Shown here: piece by piece, positions 9,201 to 16,563 of the stretch
Layout: every line of letters begins with the position of its first letter
Position numbering within the stretch: position 1 is the stretch's first letter
Assembly (NCBI GenBank): GCA_040751985.1
Contig: JBFMFU010000063.1
Span: 51,396-115,395 of the forward strand
Direction of reading: 5' to 3'
DNA length: 64,000 nt
Source: Desulfoferula sp040751985
Lineage (GTDB): Bacteria > Desulfobacterota > Desulfarculia > Desulfarculales > Desulfarculaceae
Notes under the pieces: generated by a model
Database searches by the model: none
What the model was told of the DNA's origin: nothing
What the model saw: the letters and a program-made list of their open reading frames with translations, nothing else
Made by a program: the position numbers and the translations under genes

Positions 9201-9369
9201 GTTCCTCATCCCCATGGCCGTGAGCCTGGGCTTCGGCGTGCTGTTCGCCACCGGCATCACCCTGCTGCTCATCCCCTGCATCTACCTGCTGCTGGAGGAC
9301 CTGCACGAGTGGATCGCCCGGCTCAGGGCCCGCCTGGGCCGTAGCAAGGACGCGGCGCCCACGGCCTGA
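6214..9369 (+). CDS. RND efflux transporter permease (AcrB/HAE-like)
   Basis: 1051 residues, the normal length for the family. TM1 is at the N-terminus, followed by a large periplasmic porter loop, TM2-6, a second periplasmic loop and TM7-12. TM4 carries the proton-relay pair in G-I-V-V-D-D-A-I-V. The C-terminal half has the matching G-V-V-V-N-D-S-L-V segment and the F-R-x-I-x-L-T-S-L-T-T motif. It is a proton-driven antiporter that takes substrate from the periplasm or inner membrane. It is the last gene of the operon and a clear terminator follows. Confidence 0.93.
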   Translation: MKRVIAWFAENHVAANLMMIFLLLAGLVGGLTMKLEVFPEFSLDTITITVEYRGASPAEVEEGVVRRIEEKIAGLAGIRRIDSTARESRATITIEVIKGWDLQKLLDEVKAEVDRITTLPEEAEKPVVRETTRRTQVLWVAIFGQVPEATLKALAQRLKDDLTTLPGISVAELFGVRDSEIHIEVSEETLKRHGLTLNQVAQAVANSSLDLAAGSVKTAGGEVLVRAKGRKYRAADYAGVPILTKTDGSTLTLGQIAQLKEGFRDDQDMFARFNGQPAALIQVYRVADQNALDVAAQVKAFVAKVSPNLPAGVQIDFFADRSKILKSRLDLLLRNMAQGLILVVIILGLFLSARLSFWVTLGIPVSFLGAIWTLPWFGVSINMISLFAFIMVLGIVVDDAIVVGEQVYTLREEGAAPLAAAVEGTTIIGRPVIFSVLTTVAAFWPLMMASGMMGKIMRNIPVVVITVLMFSLMESLFILPAHLARSKMKTGPLRKEKATARWLRQFVRGPYTRLLDFCLRWRYATIALGLAVLLTALGLVYGGYTNFTLFPVVEGDLLTANLTMPAGVASQDTIRVVSRLEKSVQAALAEADKGRPQGSPPLHKYTVSLVGVQAGGRSPHASAEEGGHLATIFTEVLEGEERDVSAKALVDRWRQKTGTVPEAESLVFSSELFSPGNPIEVHLSAPSEDTLLQAAAELKKKLATYSGVLDIADSFLPGKWELQLELKPAARSLGLTLENLARQARHAFYGAEALRLQRDQDEVRVLVRYPEGERRTLANIQQMRIRTADGQEVPFSQVAEVKLTRGYTTIERAQRRRVIKVIADVDPALANASDLRKWLLTSVLPEMAVRHQGLRYTMEGAGREERESLSDVATGFVVALFLIYALLAIPFRSFSQPLIVMAAIPFGLVGALAGHFIMGLGASLLSLFGMVGLAGVVVNDSLVLVDAANRLVAGGMTPRQAIREAGPLRFRAIILTSLTTFAGLTPIIFERSLQAQFLIPMAVSLGFGVLFATGITLLLIPCIYLLLEDLHEWIARLRARLGRSKDAAPTA

Positions 9370-9387
9370 GCACCGCGCATTTAAACC

Positions 9388-9421
9388 AAGGCCTCGCGGC
9401 GAAAGCCGCGGGGCCTTTTCT
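9388..9421 (+). terminator. Rho-independent terminator of the efflux operon
   Basis: AAGGCC and CGCGGC pair with GCCGCG and GGCCTT around a GAAA tetraloop (9401-9404), followed by TTTTCTT. The AAGG start makes it partly usable from the other strand, where the radical SAM gene ends at 9448. Confidence 0.88.
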
Positions 9422-9447
9422 TGCCGCCGCTACTACACTACGGCGGC

Positions 9448-10728
9448 CTAGCTGGAGACGGCCTCGGTCTTGGGGTTGAAGTAGCCGTGCTTCAGGTGGG
9501 GGAAGCGCAGGCGTAGCTCCTTGATAAGGTTCTCGATGCCCAGCCGCTCCTCGGGCGGCTCCAGGCCCAGGGCCTCCAGGTACACCTCGGGGTCCACGTT
9601 CAGGTTGCGCCACTGGATCAGGTCCAGGCCCGTGGCCGCCACCAGCTCGAACAAGGCCGCCGCCTCCTCGGGCCGGTCGGTGACTCCGGGCATGGTCAAG
9701 AGGTTCAGGGAGGCGTGGCCGCCGTGGGCCTTGACCACCCGGATGCTCTCCACGGCGTCCTTTAGCGACCAGCCACGGGGCTGGTAGTAGGTCTGGTGCC
9801 GCTCAAGCAAGAGACTGTTCACCGACACCCGGATGGAGCTGAGCCCGGCCGCCATGAGCTTCTTGACCTCGGCGGGCAGCGAGCCGTTGCTGTTCAGGTT
9901 CACCGTGCCCTTGGGCCGCCGCTGCCGGATCAGGATAATGGCGTGGTTGAGCAGCTCGGCCTGGGTCAGGGGCTCGCCCTCGCAGCCCTGGCCAAAGCTC
10001 ACCAGGGGGTCGCGGCCAACGGCGAAGTGGTGCAGGGCCACCTCGGCCACCTCCCGCGGCTCGGGCGTGAAGGCGATGCGCTCGGCGGTGACCGGGAAGC
10101 GGCCCTCGGGCTGGCTGGAGATGCAGGCCAGGCAGGAGGCGTTGCAGGTCCGCGCCGTGGGCAGCGGCGCCTCCCAGCGGCCCAGCATCAGGTTGCGGGC
10201 CGCCGGACAGCCGTAGCCCAGGGCGCAGTGGCCCAGGTGCTGCCAGAGGCGGTTGTGGGCAAAGCGCTTGAGCAGGCGGCGGGTGGCCTGGGCCAGGCGC
10301 TCGGGCGGCGGGAAGCGCTGCGGGTCCTGGCGGGGCAGCGGGTCCACGCGCAGGGCGCTGGCCACCAGGCGGCCCTGGTGGAAGCCCACCGCGGCATAGG
10401 CGAACAGGGGCAGGGTGGGCGCGCCGGGCGTGGTCTGGTAGGCCGCCCAGAGGGTGGCGGTGTGGGCCGGGGCCAGGAAGGCGGCCACCGCAGTCACCGG
10501 CCCGCCGCCGGCCGGGTCGCGCTCCAGCACCTCGAAGCTGCCCGTGCGGTCGCGGCCCACGGGCAACCGACCGGGCAGCAGGAACAGCTCGCTGCCCGGC
10601 GGCAGGGGGATGCACTGGGCCTCCTCCACCGGCTCCCAGCGGCCGCCAGCCGCCCCGGCCATAGCCAGGCCAGAGTAGTCCAGGATGTTGCCCTGGGCGT
10701 CGGCGTAGACCATGCGGGGCGGGTTCAT
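9448..10728 (-). CDS. Radical SAM protein of unknown function
   Basis: 426 residues from the ATG at 10728, which has AGGAG 8 nt upstream; an in-frame ATG 39 bp earlier lacks a ribosome site. The radical SAM motif C-x3-C-x2-C is at about 195-202 (C-N-A-S-C-L-A-C), so the protein binds a 4Fe-4S cluster that cleaves S-adenosylmethionine. A G-C-E-G-E-P motif for SAM binding follows. About 190 residues precede the cluster motif, which is long, and include two more cysteines near 168 and 174. I cannot name the substrate. It is divergent from the flavoprotein gene at 10831. Confidence 0.85.
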   Translation of the reverse strand: MNPPRMVYADAQGNILDYSGLAMAGAAGGRWEPVEEAQCIPLPPGSELFLLPGRLPVGRDRTGSFEVLERDPAGGGPVTAVAAFLAPAHTATLWAAYQTTPGAPTLPLFAYAAVGFHQGRLVASALRVDPLPRQDPQRFPPPERLAQATRRLLKRFAHNRLWQHLGHCALGYGCPAARNLMLGRWEAPLPTARTCNASCLACISSQPEGRFPVTAERIAFTPEPREVAEVALHHFAVGRDPLVSFGQGCEGEPLTQAELLNHAIILIRQRRPKGTVNLNSNGSLPAEVKKLMAAGLSSIRVSVNSLLLERHQTYYQPRGWSLKDAVESIRVVKAHGGHASLNLLTMPGVTDRPEEAAALFELVAATGLDLIQWRNLNVDPEVYLEALGLEPPEERLGIENLIKELRLRFPHLKHGYFNPKTEAVSS

Positions 10729-10795
10729 CGAGCGGCTCCTGCTGCAGGCATGCGGCCTTCTTATCACGCGGCCGCCGGTCGGGCAACCTGGGCGC

Positions 10796-10824
10796 TTGTG
10801 GGCCGGCCAAGGTTGATGTTAAAT
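10796..10824 (+). promoter_or_regulatory. Predicted promoter giving a leaderless transcript
   Basis: TTGTGG (10796-10801), a 17-bp spacer and TTAAAT (10819-10824). The expected start of transcription, 7 nt after the -10 box, is the A of the ATG at 10831. This agrees with the absence of a Shine-Dalgarno sequence for that gene. Confidence 0.5.
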
Positions 10825-10830
10825 CAGGCC

Positions 10831-11997
10831 ATGAGCGCGCGCCCTGACGTAATCATCGTGGGCCTGGGCCCGGCCGGGGCCGCGGCGGCAATGGATCTGG
10901 CTCGGGCCGGCGCCCGGGTGCTGGTCCTGGCCGGGCCGCCGGGCCGGGCCAAGCCCTGCGGCGGCTGCTTGTCGGCCCGGGGCCTGGGGGCCCTGGGCTT
11001 TCTGGACCCGCCAGACTGGCTGGCCCAGCACCCGGTGAGCCGCCTGTGGATTGGCTATCCCGGCGCGCCGTCAGTGGAGTATGTCTCGTCCCGGCCCGGC
11101 GCCTATTTCCTGGAGCGCAGCCGCCTGGACGCCTGGCTGGCCCAGCGGGTGGCCCAGGCCGGAGCCGAGGTGCGGCCCCTGGCGGCGCGGGCCGTCGCAC
11201 AGGAAAGAGACGGCTTTGTGGTGCGCGGCCAGGAAGACTCCTGGCAGGCGCCTTGGCTGCTGGGGGCCGGCGGCGCCGCCTGCCCGGTGGGCCGGGCCCT
11301 GGGCCTGGGCCGCAGCCGTTGGGTCTTCGCGGCCCTGGTGCAGGAGCGGCCCCTGCCCGAGCGCCTGCGCCCCCGCCTGGCCGAGGCCGCCCTGCTGGAG
11401 CTGGGCGGGTTGGCCGGCGGCTATGCCTGGGCCTTTGGCCGCGGCGATGTGCTCAACTTGGGGCTAGCCGGCCTGACCCGGCGCCAGCAAGGCCCCGGCG
11501 GCCTGGCCCGGCGCCTGGACGGCTTCCTGGCCCGCCTGGGCCTGGAGCCGGCCAACGCGGCCCGGGGCGCGGCCATCCCCTGCCCTGGCCAACGGCGGCC
11601 CCGCTTGTACCAGGGCCGCGCGGCGCTGATCGGGGACGCGGCCGGCCTGGCCGACCCGGTGCTGGGCGAGGGCATCGCCCAGGCCGTGGCATCCGGCCGC
11701 ATGGCCGCCGCGGCCATCCTGGCCGGCGACCTGGGCCTGTACCAACGGCGGGCCGAAGAGACCCTGCTCAAGGACCACCATCACGCCCGTCACCTGGCCC
11801 GGCTCATCTACGCTGCGCCGCGGCTGTTCCACCAGCTGGCCCTCCGCCGGCCGGGCGGGGTGGAGCTGGGCTTCAACTGGCTTCGCGGCGAGTTGGCCCC
11901 AGGCGACGTGTGGTTGGCCCTGCTGAGGGGCCTGTTGGGCCGGCCGGCCCGGCTTGACCCCAATCGGGGCGCATACTATATTTCACCCCTGGGCTGA
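10831..11997 (+). CDS. FAD-dependent oxidoreductase, geranylgeranyl reductase family
   Basis: 388 residues. The N-terminus is a Rossmann FAD-binding motif G-L-G-P-A-G (about 11-16), followed by the P-C-G-G-C-L motif typical of geranylgeranyl reductase-like flavoproteins. A second FAD motif, A-L-I-G-D-A-A-G-L-A-D-P-V-L-G-E-G-I, is near the middle and binds the FAD pyrophosphate. Members reduce isoprenoid double bonds (archaeal lipids, chlorophyll or quinone side chains) or act as general monooxygenase-fold reductases. The start is uncertain: ATG 10816 and ATG 10831 both lack good ribosome sites, and I prefer 10831 because the promoter predicts a leaderless start there. FtsB-like and efp genes follow closely. 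Confidence 0.82.
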   Translation: MSARPDVIIVGLGPAGAAAAMDLARAGARVLVLAGPPGRAKPCGGCLSARGLGALGFLDPPDWLAQHPVSRLWIGYPGAPSVEYVSSRPGAYFLERSRLDAWLAQRVAQAGAEVRPLAARAVAQERDGFVVRGQEDSWQAPWLLGAGGAACPVGRALGLGRSRWVFAALVQERPLPERLRPRLAEAALLELGGLAGGYAWAFGRGDVLNLGLAGLTRRQQGPGGLARRLDGFLARLGLEPANAARGAAIPCPGQRRPRLYQGRAALIGDAAGLADPVLGEGIAQAVASGRMAAAAILAGDLGLYQRRAEETLLKDHHHARHLARLIYAAPRLFHQLALRRPGGVELGFNWLRGELAPGDVWLALLRGLLGRPARLDPNRGAYYISPLG

Positions 11998-12025
11998 AGC
12001 CCTATCCGGCCCATAGAGGTGGCCC

Positions 12026-12340
12026 ATGGCCCTAGAACCCCGCCGCGTACCCTGGCGCCCGCTGATCCTGGCGGCGGTGGTGCTGCTTTGCGCCCTGGTG
12101 GTGTACCGGGGGGCGGCCCACCTGTCCCGGATGCAGGAGGAGCTGAACCAGGCCCGGCAGATCAACCAGCGCCTGGATCAGGAGAACAAGGCCCTCTACC
12201 GCCAGGTGCAGCGCCTGCGCAGCGACAAGGCCGCCTTGGAGCGGGCCGCCCGCCGCGAGATGGGCCTGGTGGGGCCGAACGAGATGGTCTATCAGAACCG
12301 GGGCGCCCCCGCCCCTCCCGGCCGGGACCAGAAGAAGTAG
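12026..12340 (+). CDS. FtsB/DivIC-like septum formation protein
   Basis: 104 residues with a short cytoplasmic N-terminus, one transmembrane helix (about 11-31), a coiled coil rich in Gln, Glu, Leu and Arg (about 32-75), and the family segment A-R-R-E-M-G-L-V-G-P-N-E-M-V-Y. FtsB-type proteins bridge early and late divisome proteins together with FtsL and FtsQ. It lies 28 bp after the flavoprotein gene and 49 bp before efp, so it is probably co-transcribed. The C-terminal tail is Pro/Gly-rich. I call it by architecture and the conserved C-terminal motif. Confidence 0.85.
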   Translation: MALEPRRVPWRPLILAAVVLLCALVVYRGAAHLSRMQEELNQARQINQRLDQENKALYRQVQRLRSDKAALERAARREMGLVGPNEMVYQNRGAPAPPGRDQKK

Positions 12341-12389
12341 CCGCCCGGCGCAACCGCCAACCCTAGGCACGCCAACCCAGAGGAGCCCC

Positions 12390-12947
12390 ATGTACAGCAC
12401 GGCCGATTTCCGCCGCGGATTGAAGATCGAGATAGACGGCAAGCCCTTCACCATCGTGGAGTTCCAGCACGTCAAGCCCGGCAAGGGCGGGGCCTTCGTG
12501 CGCACCAAGCTCAAGAACCTGGAGACTGGCCAGGTGCTGGAGCAGACCTTCCGCTCCGGAACCAAGATAGGGGTGCCGGACCTGGAAGAGATGAACATGC
12601 AGTACCTCTACCAAGACGCCGAAAACTACGTGTTCATGGACAACCAGACCTACGACCAAGTCTTCATCGCCGGCGACTATTTGGGCGACGCCGTGAACTT
12701 CCTCAAGCCCAACATCGACCTGAAGGTGGTGTACTTCAGGGGCAAGCCCATCGGCGTGGAGCTGCCCATCGTGGTGGAGCTGGAGGTCACCGAGACCGAG
12801 CCCGGCGTCAAGGGCGACACCGCCACCGGTGCCAGCAAGACCGCCACCCTGGAGACTGGCCTCACCGTACAGGTGCCCCTGTTCATCGAGCAGGGCGACG
12901 TGCTGCGCATCGACACCCGCAGCGGGGAATATATCGAGCGTGCCTGA
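12390..12947 (+). CDS. efp: Elongation factor P
   Basis: 185 residues, the normal length, with three beta-barrel domains. Domain I has the loop H-V-K-P-G-K-G-G-A-F whose tip lysine is the residue beta-lysylated in EpmA-containing bacteria; this is the lysine type, not the arginine (rhamnosylated) type. EF-P binds ribosomes stalled at polyproline and speeds peptide-bond formation. The C-terminus has the G-D-V-L-R-I-D-T-R-S-G-E-Y family signature. AGGAG precedes the ATG. The following gene starts inside its last codons. Confidence 0.96.
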   Translation: MYSTADFRRGLKIEIDGKPFTIVEFQHVKPGKGGAFVRTKLKNLETGQVLEQTFRSGTKIGVPDLEEMNMQYLYQDAENYVFMDNQTYDQVFIAGDYLGDAVNFLKPNIDLKVVYFRGKPIGVELPIVVELEVTETEPGVKGDTATGASKTATLETGLTVQVPLFIEQGDVLRIDTRSGEYIERA

Positions 12948-13998
12948 CGACTTCGCGCCATACTTTACGCCCACCGGCGTAGGCACCCTGCCCCACCTGG
13001 ACCCGGCCCAGGCGGTGGCCGACGTGCTCGGCCGCCTGGACCAGATGCCCTACTGGCCCCAGCTCCCCCAGCGCGACCCCAGCGAGGACATGGCCCCCCA
13101 GTACGCCCCGGCCCTGGCGCCCCTGCTCAGCGGTACGCCCGGCTCGCGCCGGGTGACGGCCTTCGGCGGGCTGAGCCGGGAGGAGGCCCTGGCCGCCTTT
13201 TACGAGCGCCTCTTGGCCGGCCCGGCCGAATCCTTCGGCCTGCGGCCTGAGCAGGCGGCCGGCTTCTTCGCGTTCGTCCGCGCCGTGGAGCAGGCCCCGG
13301 CCCAGGCCTTCCCCTGGCTCAAGGGCCACGTCACCGGGCCGGTGACCATGTGCCTGGGCGTGGCCGGGGAGGACGGCAAGGCCCTGCTCTACGACGAGGA
13401 AGCGGCCGAGGCCATCGCCCGCGGCCTGGGCGCGGCGGCCGCGGCCCAGGCCGGGCAGTTGGCCCATCTGGGCCGGCCGCGATTGATCTTCTTCGACGAA
13501 CCAGCCCTCTCGGGCTTTGGCAGCGCCTTCACCCCCATCAGCCGGGAGCGGGTGCTGGAGCTCTTAGGCGCCTGCTTTGAGGAGGCGCGGGGCCGGGCCA
13601 AGATGGTCATCGGCGTACACTGCTGCGGCAACACGGACTGGGCGCTCTTGGTGGAGGCCGGGGCCCAGGTCATCAACCTGGACGCCGCCTCCTACGGCCA
13701 GCACCTGCTGCTTTATCCTGAGGCGGTGCAGGCGCTCTTGGAGCGGGGCGGGGCCGTGGCCTGGGGCGCGGTGCCCACCCTGGAGTTCAAGGGCAACGAA
13801 ACCGCCAAGGGCCTCTGGGCCGGGCTGCACGCCCTGCTGACAGCGTTCGAGGAAAAGGGGCTGATCCGGGAGCGCCTGGCCCGCCAGTCCCTGGTCACCC
13901 CGGCCTGCGGCATGGGCTCGCTGACCGTGGAGCAGGCCCTGGCCATCCTGGACCTGACCGTGGGCGTGAGCCGGCTGGCCCGCCAGACTTACGCCTAG
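12940..13998 (+). CDS. MetE/uroporphyrinogen decarboxylase-like protein
   Basis: 352 residues from a GTG that overlaps the end of efp by 8 bp. The protein is a TIM-barrel of the cobalamin-independent methionine synthase/uroporphyrinogen decarboxylase superfamily. Visible are D-E-P-A-L-S-G-F-G, an H-C-C-G-N-T-D motif matching the H-x-C zinc ligands of MetE, and a late T-P-A-C-G-M-G-S-L motif matching the last zinc cysteine. The strand that normally carries a zinc glutamate reads L-D-A-A-S-Y-G, so the site may use another ligand. Members without the MetE N-terminal domain are common in anaerobes, probably as methyltransferases on an unknown methyl donor or acceptor. A strong terminator follows. 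Confidence 0.78.
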   Translation: MPDDFAPYFTPTGVGTLPHLDPAQAVADVLGRLDQMPYWPQLPQRDPSEDMAPQYAPALAPLLSGTPGSRRVTAFGGLSREEALAAFYERLLAGPAESFGLRPEQAAGFFAFVRAVEQAPAQAFPWLKGHVTGPVTMCLGVAGEDGKALLYDEEAAEAIARGLGAAAAAQAGQLAHLGRPRLIFFDEPALSGFGSAFTPISRERVLELLGACFEEARGRAKMVIGVHCCGNTDWALLVEAGAQVINLDAASYGQHLLLYPEAVQALLERGGAVAWGAVPTLEFKGNETAKGLWAGLHALLTAFEEKGLIRERLARQSLVTPACGMGSLTVEQALAILDLTVGVSRLARQTYA

Positions 13999-14027
13999 CC
14001 TGGCCGCCGGCGCCCCAGCCAAGCTTT

Positions 14028-14065
14028 GAGCCGCTCCAGCCATCTGGCTGGGGCGGCTCTTTTTG
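14028..14065 (+). terminator. Rho-independent terminator after the efp operon
   Basis: A 14-bp stem (14028-14041 with 14046-14059, one G-T pair) closes an ATCT loop and is followed by TTTTT. It ends the rightward transcript before the convergent glnS. Confidence 0.9.
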
Positions 14066-14141
14066 GTCCGCGCGGCGGCCCCCAGCGCCGGCGGCGGGGA
14101 GCCTCGCGGCAGAGGATGCGGGGTGCGGCCACGCCTGGCCG

Positions 14142-15884
14142 CTAGCCTTTCTTTTTCTGCTTCTTGGCCTCGCGCTGGGCGCGTGCCCCCTCACGCTTCT
14201 GCTGCTCCAGGATCTTGGCCCAGGAGTCCTTGAGGGTCACGATGCGGTTGAACACCGGCTGGCCCGGTTTGGAGTCCAGCGGGTCCACGTAGAAGAAGCC
14301 CTTGCGCTCGAACTGGTAGCGCTGGCCGGGCTGGGCCTGGGCCAGGCTGGCCTCCAGCATGGCCCCAGGCAGCGTCACCAGGGAGGTGGGGTTGAGGAAC
14401 TCCCTGTAGTCCCGGTCCTTGTAGGCGCCGGGGTTGGCCACCGAGAACAGCCGGTCGTAGAGGCGCACCGTGGCCGGCACCGCGTGCAAGGCCGATACCC
14501 AGTGGATGGTGCCCTGCACCTTGCGGCCGTCCGGGGTGCCGCCGCCCCTGGAGGCCGGGTCATAGGTGCAGCGCAGCTCTCTCACCTGCCCCTGGGCGTC
14601 CTTGATCACCTCTTTGCAGGTGACGTAGTAGGCCCAGCGCAGGCGCACCTCCCGGCCCGGCGCCAGGCGCCAGAACTTCTTGGGCGGGTCCTCCAGGAAG
14701 TCTTCGCGCTCGATGTACAGCTCGCGGCTGAAAGGCACCGAGCGCTGGCCCATGGCCGGCGGGTCGTCCGGGTAGTAGGGGCAGGAGAACTCCTCCACCT
14801 GGTCTTCCGGGTAGTTCTCGATGACCACCTTCAGGGGGTCCAGCACGCCCATCACCCGGGGGGCCTTGGTGTTCAGGTCGTCACGCACCGCCTTTTCCAG
14901 CCAGTACATGTCGATCCATGATTCCTTCTTGCCCACGCCGATGCGGTCGCAGAACAGGCGGATGGCCTCGGGCGTGAAGCCCCGGCGCCGCATGCCCCGA
15001 ATGGTGGGCATGCGCGGGTCGTCCCAGCCCTGCACGTAGCCTTCCTTGACCAGCTCCAGCAGCCGCCGCTTGCTCATCACCGTGAATTCCAGGTTCAGGC
15101 GGGCGAACTCTATCTGCTGGGAGTGGTACACGCCCAGCTGGTCCAGCACCCAGTCGTACAGGACCCGGTTGTCCTCGAACTCCAGGGTGCAGATGGAGTG
15201 GGTGATGCGCTCGGCCGAGTCGCTCAGGCAGTGGGTGAAGTCGTACATGGGATAGATGCACCACTTGTCGCCGGTGCGCTGGTGGCTCACCTTGCGGATG
15301 CGGTACAGGGTGGGGTCGCGCATCACCACGTTGGGGTGGGCCATGTCTATCTTGGCCCGCAGCACCCGGGCGCCGTCGCCGAACTCGCCGGCGCGCATGC
15401 GCTGGAACAGGTCCAGGTTCTCCTCCACGCTGCGCTCGCGGAAGGGGCTGTTGGTGCCGGGCTGGGTCAGGGTGCCGCGGTTGGCCCGTATCTGTTCGGC
15501 GCTCTGGTCGTCCACGTAGGCCTTGCCGTCCCTGATCAGGGTCAGCGCATGCTCGTAGATCTGGTCGAAGTAGTCCGAGGCGTGGTAGAGGTGCTGTCCC
15601 CAGTCGAAGCCCAGCCAGCGCACATCGTCCATGATGGAGTCGATGTACTCCTGCTCTTCCTTGGCGGGGTTGGTGTCGTCGAAGCGCAGGTGGCAGCGGC
15701 CGCCGTAGTCCCTGGCCAGGCCGAAGTTCAGGCAGATGCTCTTGGCGTGGCCGATGTGCAGGTATCCGTTGGGCTCGGGGGGGAAGCGGGTCACCACCCG
15801 CCCGCCCCATTTGCCGCTGCGGTTGTCTTCCTCGATGATGTTGCGAATGAAGTTGGTTGACGGGACGCTTTCGCCCGAGGCCAT
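14142..15884 (-). CDS. glnS: Glutaminyl-tRNA synthetase
   Basis: 580 residues from the ATG at 15884, which has GGGAG 7-8 nt upstream; the frame stays open for another 33 codons without a good start. Class I motifs are present: H-I-G-H at 43-46 in G-Y-L-H-I-G-H-A-K-S and V-M-S-K-R-R near 270. The C-terminal anticodon-binding beta-barrels follow, ending in a Lys-rich tail (K-K-Q-K-K-K-G). It charges tRNA-Gln with glutamine and so implies direct glutaminylation rather than, or besides, the GatCAB route. Confidence 0.96.
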   Translation of the reverse strand: MASGESVPSTNFIRNIIEEDNRSGKWGGRVVTRFPPEPNGYLHIGHAKSICLNFGLARDYGGRCHLRFDDTNPAKEEQEYIDSIMDDVRWLGFDWGQHLYHASDYFDQIYEHALTLIRDGKAYVDDQSAEQIRANRGTLTQPGTNSPFRERSVEENLDLFQRMRAGEFGDGARVLRAKIDMAHPNVVMRDPTLYRIRKVSHQRTGDKWCIYPMYDFTHCLSDSAERITHSICTLEFEDNRVLYDWVLDQLGVYHSQQIEFARLNLEFTVMSKRRLLELVKEGYVQGWDDPRMPTIRGMRRRGFTPEAIRLFCDRIGVGKKESWIDMYWLEKAVRDDLNTKAPRVMGVLDPLKVVIENYPEDQVEEFSCPYYPDDPPAMGQRSVPFSRELYIEREDFLEDPPKKFWRLAPGREVRLRWAYYVTCKEVIKDAQGQVRELRCTYDPASRGGGTPDGRKVQGTIHWVSALHAVPATVRLYDRLFSVANPGAYKDRDYREFLNPTSLVTLPGAMLEASLAQAQPGQRYQFERKGFFYVDPLDSKPGQPVFNRIVTLKDSWAKILEQQKREGARAQREAKKQKKKG

Positions 15885-15934
15885 GATCTGGGCTCCCTTC
15901 CGCTGCTGCTGGGTACGCCAGGCGGCGATCCTAG

Positions 15935-15983
15935 GCCGCCACCGTAATGGTAGCATGGTGGCGGCAAAACAGTCGCTTGTCAA
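15935..15983 (-). promoter_or_regulatory. Predicted glnS promoter overlapped by an inverted repeat
   Basis: On the minus strand a perfect TTGACA (15983-15978) is followed after 17 bp by CACCAT (15960-15955), a weak -10. The inverted repeat GCCGCCACC (15935-15943) / GGTGGCGGC (15957-15965) with a 13-nt loop covers the -10 and the start of transcription, so it could be an operator or a 5' RNA hairpin. Confidence 0.4.
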
Positions 15984-16047
15984 CCGGACCCGCGGCCGGG
16001 TCCGGCGCCTGGTGGCGTGGTCTGGGAGCGGGAAAGGGGCCGGTTGT

Positions 16048-16296
16048 TCAGGCGGCCTGGCGGTCCCACTGGCCCTGCAGGCGCAGCCAGAAGTGCATGG
16101 GCAGGCCGAAGTGCTGGGCCAGGCGCCAGGCCAGGGCCTCGCTGAGCCGCTCCTCGCAGGAGATGACCCCCAGCAGCTGGTCCATGGGCACCTCCAAGGC
16201 CTGGGCTGCCTTGCTCATGGTCTGGTAGTTGGGCAGGATGAACTGGTCCAGCAGAACCTCGCCGGGATGTATCGGCGCCGACGACTCCTCTCTCAT
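16048..16296 (-). CDS. HigA-like antitoxin / XRE regulator without adjacent toxin
   Basis: 82 residues. The start I-H-P-G-E-V-L-L-D-Q-F-I-L-P is the signature of HigA-type addiction-module antidotes, and a helix-turn-helix follows (about 27-55). HigA usually binds the HigB RNase and represses its own operon. No higB-like frame is present on either side: 163 bp separate it from glnS and the other side is non-coding. I prefer the ATG at 16296 over 16302 because the GGGGA is then correctly spaced. It may be an orphan regulator or the remains of a lost module. Confidence 0.75.
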   Translation of the reverse strand: MREESSAPIHPGEVLLDQFILPNYQTMSKAAQALEVPMDQLLGVISCEERLSEALAWRLAQHFGLPMHFWLRLQGQWDRQAA

Positions 16297-16348
16297 GGCC
16301 ATTCCCCGTTTCCGGCGGCCCTGGCGGACCCGATCCAGATGACCACCT

Positions 16349-16387
16349 TACAATTAATGTATACCACATCTTGGGGGTATCCGGCAA
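16349..16387 (-). promoter_or_regulatory. Predicted higA promoter with TACA-N5-TGTA operator
   Basis: On the minus strand TTGCCG (16387-16382), an 18-bp spacer and TATACA (16363-16358). The inverted repeat TACA-ATTAA-TGTA (16349-16361) covers the -10. Short TACA/TGTA-type half-sites are common for XRE-family autoregulators, so autorepression by the HigA-like protein is likely. Confidence 0.5.
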
Positions 16388-16563
16388 CTAAATACTAAAT
16401 ATCTGGTGGAGTTCGCATCCCGCGTCCCAGCGCCTGGGCCGGCCTGGGAGCTAGGAGCCGGGGCACAAATTTGCCTCCCGGACCGCGGCTCTGGTGCATA
16501 ATCAAAAGACAACTTGGGCAACCAGCCGCGGCCCCTCGCCGGGGACCGCCGGCCAGAGGCAGC

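Noticed and set aside
6169..9306. A 1045-codon open frame on the minus strand opposite the RND permease, and a 912-codon frame at 4167-6905
   Set aside because: Products are His, Gln, Gly and Ala-rich and without domains; they arise because high GC at third positions removes stop codons on the opposite strand. The plus-strand genes are clear family members.
9796..10830. Long N-terminal extension of the flavoprotein
   Set aside because: The extension lies antisense to the radical SAM gene and ends at a normal Rossmann start; it is an open-frame artefact.
16303..16563. HigB toxin gene near the HigA-like gene
   Set aside because: No frame of about 90 codons with RelE-like features on either strand.
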